From Holophaga sp. (GTDB taxonomy: Bacteria; Acidobacteriota; Holophagae; Holophagales; Holophagaceae): a stretch of DNA of 10,620 nucleotides. Position numbers and translations under genes: made by a program. The stretch spans positions 1 to 10,620 of the forward strand of contig JAUYES010000706.1 in the NCBI GenBank assembly GCA_030691225.1, in the 5' to 3' direction. A model generated the notes under the pieces. It was not told where the DNA came from. It did no database searches and saw only the letters and a program-made list of their open reading frames with translations. Shown one piece after another: positions 5,751 to 10,620 of the stretch (its first letter is position 1; every line of letters begins with the position of its first letter).

Positions 5751-6613
5751 CACTGTGAGCTGCGCGCATCATTTTGGATAAAGATGCGCCAAGGCTTTAG
5801 GTCTTGGTAGGCCGTTGGATCCTGTGCGGCCACCCATGCGAGATCCGCCGCAGCACTCTGTTTATCTCCCTTGGCGGGCAGGTAATACTTGCCTCGCGCC
5901 CAGCGGGGCAGGAGCCAGCCCTTGCCTTTGATCATGGCCTTTTGCATGTTTTCTTCGGCCTTGGCCTTTGAGCCGCCGCGGCTCTTGGGCAGCACGTAGT
6001 AGCAGATCATCTTGGCGACCTCGACACCGCCGCCCCCAAATTCGGGCGCCACCACATCGATGCGATCAAGGAAGATAAGAGCCCTTGGCAGCCATTTGAT
6101 ATTGACGATCTTGGAGGGAAGCGACATCCCTTCCTTAAACTCATACTGCAAAGCCGTTACCCAAAAATACATGGCCTCCACCTCAGCAGCACTAAGGGTT
6201 TCGGCCGCCTCCCAAGGTTGCTTCCCTGCATCGACTTGGGTTTTAAATTTAGGGTTCGTGTACATCGCCAATTCCGCGTAGGTCATGGCCTTACGGAAGG
6301 CCTCCGATTTGGCAGAGGATGCCTTGGTAAAGGCTGCTCCCTTGAGGATGTAGAGGTTGGCTGCATTCGCCCGCGCCTGGTAATGCCCTGGATTATCTTT
6401 CAAGACGGCCTCATGCAGAGCGATGCTGCGGTCCACTGAGGCTTCATCGGCGGCAGTTGCAAAGGCCTCGCGAGCGGAGAGGAAAAGAGCATCCGTCTGT
6501 TCGGTGGGACGATTCGGCGCCGCCTGTGGCCAAGCCGGTTTCCGGGTCATCACGCAACCACTGGACATCGACAGGATGAGTAGAGAAAGGGCAACGGCGA
6601 TCGGACGGCTCAT
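5750..6613 (-). CDS. TatT-like (TRAP transporter T-component family) helical repeat lipoprotein
   Basis: The sequence resembles TatT-family lipoproteins, all-helical TPR-like proteins that in spirochaetes partner with TRAP substrate-binding proteins in the periplasm. Visible features are a signal peptide ending at SSGC (Cys20), helical repeat-like segments from about 38 to 130 (IALHEAVLKDNPGHYQARAN, then AMTYAELAMYTNPKFK), and a later segment with GKGWLLPRWARGKYYLPAKG (around 233-252) in the place where TatT proteins carry a conserved aromatic/RxARxY motif. The start ATG 6613 has GGAAGG five to six bases upstream. No TRAP permease or binding-protein gene is in the window, so a transport role is not supported by context; here it leads an operon of two hydrolase lipoproteins and may be a scaffold for them. 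Family call is moderate. Confidence 0.65.
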   Translation of the reverse strand: MSRPIAVALSLLILSMSSGCVMTRKPAWPQAAPNRPTEQTDALFLSAREAFATAADEASVDRSIALHEAVLKDNPGHYQARANAANLYILKGAAFTKASSAKSEAFRKAMTYAELAMYTNPKFKTQVDAGKQPWEAAETLSAAEVEAMYFWVTALQYEFKEGMSLPSKIVNIKWLPRALIFLDRIDVVAPEFGGGGVEVAKMICYYVLPKSRGGSKAKAEENMQKAMIKGKGWLLPRWARGKYYLPAKGDKQSAAADLAWVAAQDPTAYQDLKPWRIFIQNDARSSQ

Positions 6614-6800
6614 GGTGACCTTCCCAAAAGAGGTTTCTCAAACCAAACACTAACTGGAGGACGCTTTGCCCTCACTGTAGCCGAAAATACGGGCGGGACT
6701 AGGCATTACCGCTGAGATCGGGCTTTATAAACTTCGCCAATGGGGTGTTGCCTTCCGTGGCGATAGACGACCGCGCCTACACCTTGGGTCAGTCCTCGAT

Positions 6801-8096
6801 TTAGCCTCGCCACACCAGCAGCAGGCCCAGTCCTCCGAGTCCGAGCAGGCTGAGAAACACCAGAACGATTCGGCGACCGAAGGCCCAACCGCCCGCAAAG
6901 CTGCTCATGCCGGCCTTCACCAAGGTGTTGGAAGCTACGCCTAGGAGGATAGTGGTGACCGCCACGGGCGCGCCGATGGCGCCCGTCTGGGCCAGCCGAG
7001 TCATGGATAGGGTGATCGCGTCCACGTCGGTGGTGCCCGCGAGGATGCCCGTCAAATAGGTGGCGCCAGTGCCAAAGTAGGTAGTAGCGCCCTTGGCGCC
7101 TAGCAATACCAGCGCGAAGAACGCGGCGAACTTGAAGGCGGTGGCCAACTCGAAGGGATTTGTGAAGGGGATCTCGCCGGCTTCGACGGATGACTTCTTT
7201 TGGGAATGCCGCCAGAGTAAGCCGCTGGCGATAAAGCCCCCGGCGGCCATGGCGCCGATGGGGATGGCGAGGGGACGCACTAGGGCGGGTGCCAGGATAG
7301 CCACGGTAACCAGCACCCGCAGGAACATCACTGAGGAGGCCAGTACGATAGCCATGGCGAAGGAATCCTGCAGACGGGGCTCGGCCTTGGCTCGACCGGA
7401 GAGGGACAGGGTCACGGCCGTGGAGGACACCAGACCGCCCAGCAATCCTGTGAGGCCGAGACCCTGGTGCGTGCCCAGCACCCGAATGGCCACGTAGCCC
7501 GTGAATCCAATGCCTGCGATAAGCACCACCATGAGCCCGATCTTGTACGGATTCAGCACATCCAAAGGGCCCATGGCTTGGTCGGGGAGTTGGGGCACCA
7601 GCACCAGGGCCACCAGAAGGAACTTGAGGGTGGCGAGGATGTCCTCCTTTGAGGCCTTGTGCACTAGGGCGTGCAGCCTGGGCTTGACGCTCAGGAGGAG
7701 CGTGACCACCACGGATACCGAAGACACCAGCATGATTTTTTGGCGCAAGGGAAGCTGCGCTGGGTCCGCGGCTGACAGGGCTCCGAGAAGGAACGTGAGT
7801 AGGAGGGCGACTTCGGAGGTGAGCCCCCGTGAGCCACTGGTCCGCAAATCATGGGCATAGGAAAGCGCGAGGAAGGTTAGGAAGCCCGCCATGATCACCA
7901 GCAGCACAGCCGGTCCGAGGGGTTTTGCCAGCAGCATGGCACACGCCCCCGACACCGCCACCAGGGGATGGGTGCGCGCCCCGCCTAGGATGTCTGACTG
8001 GCCTTCGGCGTCGATGCGGGCACTCTGTTCGCGTTCGAGGCCGATGAGTAAACCAGCGAAGAGGGCGAGCAGGAGAGACAAGAATGGTTCGGCCAT
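6801..8096 (-). CDS. MgtC/SapB family membrane protein with DUF4010 domain
   Basis: This is a polytopic inner-membrane protein of the COG3174 type. The N-terminal MgtC/SapB-like domain (about residues 1-145) starts with the family signature GLLIGLERE (15-23), continues with RTHPLVAVSGA, and has four or so hydrophobic segments. The C-terminal DUF4010 part (about 175-400) has GLGLTGLLGGLVSSTAV (219-235) and GTTDVDAITLSM near 350. Total length of 431 residues is usual for the fused form. The substrate is not known; MgtC relatives affect magnesium and ATP homeostasis, but that cannot be transferred with confidence. ATG 8096 is preceded by GGAG at a five-base gap. The gene stands alone: 187 bp separate its stop from the TatT-like gene, and its upstream neighbour is divergent. 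Confidence 0.88.
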   Translation of the reverse strand: MAEPFLSLLLALFAGLLIGLEREQSARIDAEGQSDILGGARTHPLVAVSGACAMLLAKPLGPAVLLVIMAGFLTFLALSYAHDLRTSGSRGLTSEVALLLTFLLGALSAADPAQLPLRQKIMLVSSVSVVVTLLLSVKPRLHALVHKASKEDILATLKFLLVALVLVPQLPDQAMGPLDVLNPYKIGLMVVLIAGIGFTGYVAIRVLGTHQGLGLTGLLGGLVSSTAVTLSLSGRAKAEPRLQDSFAMAIVLASSVMFLRVLVTVAILAPALVRPLAIPIGAMAAGGFIASGLLWRHSQKKSSVEAGEIPFTNPFELATAFKFAAFFALVLLGAKGATTYFGTGATYLTGILAGTTDVDAITLSMTRLAQTGAIGAPVAVTTILLGVASNTLVKAGMSSFAGGWAFGRRIVLVFLSLLGLGGLGLLLVWRG

Positions 8097-8239
8097 GAAT
8101 ACTCCACGTCGGGCAAGCGTACAGACCCAATGCTAGCGCTTCTGTCGAGGTTGGAGCCATGGTCCGTTTTTGAGAGAAAGAACATCTGCATTTGGTTCGT
8201 CTGGCTACTTCTCGGAAAACAATTTCTTGATGGCCAATT

Positions 8240-8268
8240 TTTTCATTCTGGATTAGCCAGAGAGTCAA
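8240..8268 (-). promoter_or_regulatory. Possible sigma-70-type promoter for the MgtC-like gene
   Basis: In the 230-bp divergent gap (8097-8326) the minus strand has TTGACT (8268-8263, five of six consensus bases), 17 bp, then TGAAAA (8245-8240, three of six). It would leave a leader of about 135 bases. The -10 match is poor, so this is only a candidate. I saw no better promoter for the plus-strand SOUL gene in the same gap. Confidence 0.2.
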
Positions 8269-8326
8269 TTGCAGCATTGGGGCATCCAATCATTTGCCGG
8301 CGAACTGGCAACAGTGGGGTGGGTGA

Positions 8327-8962
8327 ATGCGCCTAGTTAAACTGCTTTCTGCGACCTTGCTCACAATGGGTCCTGCAGTCTCGGCCATTGAGAAGCCCAA
8401 GCACACGGTCATCCAAACCTTTGGGGATTTCGAGCTTCGCCAAGTCCCGTCCTATCTCGTAGCGGAGACTCGGGTGGAAGGCAACCAAGGGGAGGCTGGC
8501 AACGAAGGGTTCCGGCGCCTGGCGGGCTACATCTTCGGGAAAAACCAAGGCGGGAAGAAGATGGCCATGACCGCACCCGTAACCATGGAGGCCGGTACGA
8601 AGATCGCCATGACGGCGCCTGTTCAGCAGACCCAGGCCTCTGGCGCCTACGTTGTTCAGTTCATGATGCCTTCCAGCTGGACACTCCAGACTCTTCCTCG
8701 TCCCCTGGATGAGCGAGTGGTGCTGAAGGAAATGCCACCGCGACAGATGGCGGCACTAACGTATTCGGGGATTTGGTCCGAGGCGCGCTATCAAAGCCAT
8801 TTGAACAACCTTCGCAAGGCCCTGAACCGGGAAGGCTTGAAGGCCCTGGGCGAACCCGTCTGGGCCCGCTATGACGCGCCCTGGACGCCGTGGTTCCTTC
8901 GCACTAACGAGATTCTGGTGGAGGTTGCTTCCATCGGAAGTCCGTCATCGCTGAGCCAGTAA
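8327..8962 (+). CDS. SOUL family heme-binding-like protein, exported
   Basis: This is a member of the SOUL/HBP family, small beta-barrel proteins first known from heme binding; the bacterial role is not established. The hallmark repeats are clear: KKMAMTAPV (78-86) and KIAMTAPV (92-99), followed by the C-terminal signature RYDAPWTPWFLRTNEILVEV (181-200). The first 20 residues form a signal peptide with probable cleavage after AVSA, so it works outside the cytoplasm. The 211-residue length is normal. The start ATG 8327 has only a GGGTGGG-like ribosome site. It is followed after 70 bp by the candidate outer-membrane protein gene on the same strand, perhaps cotranscribed. I see no His clearly placed for axial heme ligation, which is common in this family, so heme binding is not implied. 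Confidence 0.9.
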   Translation: MRLVKLLSATLLTMGPAVSAIEKPKHTVIQTFGDFELRQVPSYLVAETRVEGNQGEAGNEGFRRLAGYIFGKNQGGKKMAMTAPVTMEAGTKIAMTAPVQQTQASGAYVVQFMMPSSWTLQTLPRPLDERVVLKEMPPRQMAALTYSGIWSEARYQSHLNNLRKALNREGLKALGEPVWARYDAPWTPWFLRTNEILVEVASIGSPSSLSQ

Positions 8963-9032
8963 GGCCAGTCAACCTATCGCCGACGGAGTCTCGCCGGTGG
9001 TCTTTTTATCCACCTTCTGGAGATCCTTTCTT

Positions 9033-9755
9033 ATGCGTCCGTTGTTGATCAGTCTGCTCGTGCTTTCTCCTCTGACCGCCCAGATCGTGGTGGATATCGA
9101 AGCCACCGCTTGGCAAACGCGGCTCAACGAAGTGCGCAAACCCTCCCAGGGTGGTACTACCTTCTCCTTTCCAGAGATCCTGGGTTCAGGTCCGAGCTTG
9201 GCCCCGCGGATGAATGTGAGCTGGTCGTTGAATAAGCGCCACGGCCTGCGGGTGCTCCTGGCGCCCCTCGAAGTTTCTGGCACCGGGGTATTTCGTGAGC
9301 CGGTGGTTTACCAGGGGCGCACCTTTCAAGCGGGTGTGCCCACAGAGGGAGTGTATCGCTTCAATAGCTGGCGGTTTACCTGGCGTTACACACTGAGCGA
9401 CAATGCCACCTGGCGCGTGCTCGCTGGCGCCACGGCAAAGATCCGAGATGCCAAGGTGCAACTTCGCCAAAATGGCCACACGGAAACCAACAGCAACGTG
9501 GGTTTTGTCCCCTTGGCCCACCTCTACGTAGAGCGGCGATTTCCCCAAAACATCTCCGTGGTTTTTGAGACCGATGCCTTATCGGCATCCCAGGGACGGG
9601 CGGTGGATGCGGCCCTGATGGTGCGATGGCAGGCTACGCGCCGGGTGCATGCCGATGTTGGCTATCGCTTGTTGGAGGGTGGTGCCGATAACAAGGAGCT
9701 CTATACCTGGGCCCGGTTGGATGGCTGGCGCGCAGGCATGGGGATTCGGTTCTGA
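9033..9755 (+). CDS. Predicted outer-membrane beta-barrel protein, unrecognised family
   Basis: I do not recognise the family. The 240-residue product starts with a clear signal peptide (MRPLLISLLVLSPLTA, probable cleavage near residue 16). The rest has no hydrophobic helix but many short stretches of alternating polar and apolar residues with frequent aromatics, such as SWRFTWRYTL (about 112-121) and HADVGYRLLEGG (about 209-220), and ends in GMGIRF. A terminal Phe preceded by alternating residues is the usual end of outer-membrane barrels recognised by BamA. Size would suit 8-10 strands. ATG 9033 is chosen because it begins the signal peptide and has GGAG 10 bases upstream; a GTG at 8997 in frame would add 12 residues before it. 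It ends 27 bp before a strong terminator. Function unknown. Confidence 0.6.
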   Translation: MRPLLISLLVLSPLTAQIVVDIEATAWQTRLNEVRKPSQGGTTFSFPEILGSGPSLAPRMNVSWSLNKRHGLRVLLAPLEVSGTGVFREPVVYQGRTFQAGVPTEGVYRFNSWRFTWRYTLSDNATWRVLAGATAKIRDAKVQLRQNGHTETNSNVGFVPLAHLYVERRFPQNISVVFETDALSASQGRAVDAALMVRWQATRRVHADVGYRLLEGGADNKELYTWARLDGWRAGMGIRF

Positions 9756-9782
9756 ACATTTCCAAAGATCAACGAACTGCAC

Positions 9783-9810
9783 AAAAACGGGGCCAAATGG
9801 CCCCGTTTTT
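9783..9810. terminator. Bidirectional rho-independent terminator
   Basis: AAAAACGGGGCC (9783-9794) pairs perfectly with GGCCCCGTTTTT (9799-9810) around the loop AAAT. The 12-bp stem has a GC core and ends in T-runs on both strands, so it can end transcripts of both the plus-strand barrel gene (stop at 9755) and the minus-strand lipocalin gene (stop at 9828). Confidence 0.95.
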
Positions 9811-9827
9811 CTTTAGAGTGACTTCTT

Positions 9828-10370
9828 CTACCAGCGTTGTGGCACGCGTTCGAGTTTGCTTATGTCATAGCCCTGAGCGGCAACGAGATCGACCATGCGC
9901 TGATAGTCGCCCTCGGAAAGGGTTGGCGTGCGAGCCATGATCCAAACGTAATCACGGGCCTGGCGGCCAATGATGGTTTGACTGTAATCGTCGCTTAGGT
10001 ACACGATTCGAAAATCACTCTTGAAGGGCCAGACAAATCTCATGCCCCAAACGGCTCCAGAAGAGTCTTTGATGAAACCGCGAGGCGTGTACCTTTTGGC
10101 CTTGCCATCAAAGGCTCCGGCTCGAAAGGTGAAGGTGGTTTCGATGCTTCCATCGGAATCTTGTCGATAGGATTCGACCGCGTTATGGGCACCTTTCTCA
10201 ATAAAAGTGGGAATGTTGGCGATCACATACCAATCCCCCATGAATCGAGAAACATCTACCTTAGGTGCCAAAGTTAAGGGCGGTCGAAGCGCCTTGGTTT
10301 GGCAGCCCACCATCAATGCCGCACAGATGGAACCACCAACTGCGCACCACGTTTGAAATCGATTTTTCAT
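9828..10370 (-). CDS. blc: Outer-membrane lipoprotein lipocalin (Blc type)
   Basis: This is a bacterial lipocalin, a small eight-stranded barrel that binds lipids such as lysophospholipids or fatty acids at the envelope. The signal peptide ends in the lipobox LMVGC (Cys23). The lipocalin signature GDWYVIANIPTFIE (45-58) contains the invariant Gly-x-Trp, and YVWIMARTPTL (141-151) is the typical second signature with the conserved Arg. Length is 180 residues, as in Blc proteins. ATG 10370 is chosen since GGAG lies five bases upstream and the lipoprotein signal begins there; an upstream in-frame extension only covers the preceding gene. It begins 10 bp after the stop of the DUF6134-like gene, so the two are an operon ending at the shared terminator. 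The serine after usual outer-membrane sorting rules cannot be checked; Gln follows the Cys, so no Asp-2 retention signal is seen. Confidence 0.93.
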   Translation of the reverse strand: MKNRFQTWCAVGGSICAALMVGCQTKALRPPLTLAPKVDVSRFMGDWYVIANIPTFIEKGAHNAVESYRQDSDGSIETTFTFRAGAFDGKAKRYTPRGFIKDSSGAVWGMRFVWPFKSDFRIVYLSDDYSQTIIGRQARDYVWIMARTPTLSEGDYQRMVDLVAAQGYDISKLERVPQRW

Positions 10371-10380
10371 GGCCACTCCG

Positions 10381-10620
10381 CTATTGCAATCGATAGGTAA
10401 GGCGCCTGCCTTTACCAACCTGGGATTCAAGGCCAACCCAATTACCATTCACGTCATACCACAGCGTGATGGGTTGATCCGGGCCCACGATGCGATAACG
10501 CTTGGCAGGAATAGCACTGCCTTGGACATTCAACACCGGTTCCGATCCTTGGAATTGAACTTCAACGGAATCCAAACGACCCGTCTGGGCATTGAGTAAT
10601 TGCTTTGAGGCCAGGATGGA
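10381..10620 (-). CDS. DUF6134-like protein, C-terminal part (runs off right edge)
   Basis: The minus-strand frame is open from the right edge to TAG (10383-10381) and gives 79 residues of a C-terminus, so the start is outside the window. Residues such as AIPAKRYRIVGP, ITLWYDVNGNWVGLES and the ending RRLTYRL resemble the C-terminal part of DUF6134 proteins, which end in a similar WYDxxGxWVGL and LxYxL pattern. These are small, probably exported beta-rich proteins of unknown function that I associate with lipocalin and fatty-acid-modification clusters. Its stop is 10 bp before the lipocalin start, so the two are cotranscribed. The family name is from memory of the pattern and is moderately sure. 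Confidence 0.6.
   Translation of the reverse strand, partial: SILASKQLLNAQTGRLDSVEVQFQGSEPVLNVQGSAIPAKRYRIVGPDQPITLWYDVNGNWVGLESQVGKGRRLTYRLQ

Noticed and set aside
6706..6888. Short minus-strand frame ending in GEVYKAR, similar to a protein kinase glycine-rich loop
   Set aside because: Only about eight residues match, a stop follows at once and most of the frame overlaps the MgtC-like gene; taken as chance.
8996..9014. GGTGG/CCACC hairpin between the SOUL and barrel genes
   Set aside because: The stem is five base pairs with a nine-base loop, and the T-run lies in the loop, not after the stem, so it is not a terminator.

Overview
The window reads as chromosomal DNA of a Gram-negative (diderm) bacterium. 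Four predicted lipoproteins with lipoboxes, a Blc-type lipocalin and a likely outer-membrane barrel support this. The phylum cannot be fixed from the sequence. There is no tRNA, rRNA, transposase or CRISPR array.

Layout. From about 3.74 kb down to the left edge, all on the minus strand, lies a tightly packed stress/lipid operon: an ECF sigma factor, a ChrR-type zinc anti-sigma factor, a membrane acyl desaturase, a COG2907-type FAD/NAD amine-oxidase-like protein, and the start of a DUF1365 protein that leaves the window. Upstream of it (3.99-6.61 kb, same strand) sits a three-gene lipoprotein operon: a TatT-like helical lipoprotein and two alpha/beta-hydrolase lipoproteins. Then comes an MgtC/SapB-DUF4010 membrane protein (6.80-8.10 kb, minus). 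Divergent from it are a SOUL heme-binding-family protein and a candidate outer-membrane barrel (8.33-9.76 kb, plus). A strong bidirectional terminator (9.78-9.81 kb) separates these from a convergent minus-strand pair at the right edge: a DUF6134-like protein (partial) followed by a Blc-type lipocalin.

How the genes may work together. ECF11-type sigma/ChrR pairs are known to respond to singlet oxygen and related stress in Rhodobacter, and their regulons include fatty-acid-modifying genes. A desaturase, a COG2907 oxidoreductase and DUF1365 directly behind the pair, with ATGA overlaps, suggest stress-controlled remodelling of membrane acyl chains. The lipocalin, SOUL and lipoprotein hydrolase genes nearby would fit an envelope/lipid theme, but that link is inference.

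The most unusual points are in the left 1.6 kb. The COG2907 gene is cut by an in-frame TAA followed at once by a GTG with a well-placed GGAG, so it is split, broken or mis-sequenced. Its last 16 codons form part of a 107-bp tandem repeat (three copies), which carries a small hairpin preserved by a compensatory base-pair change in the most diverged copy.
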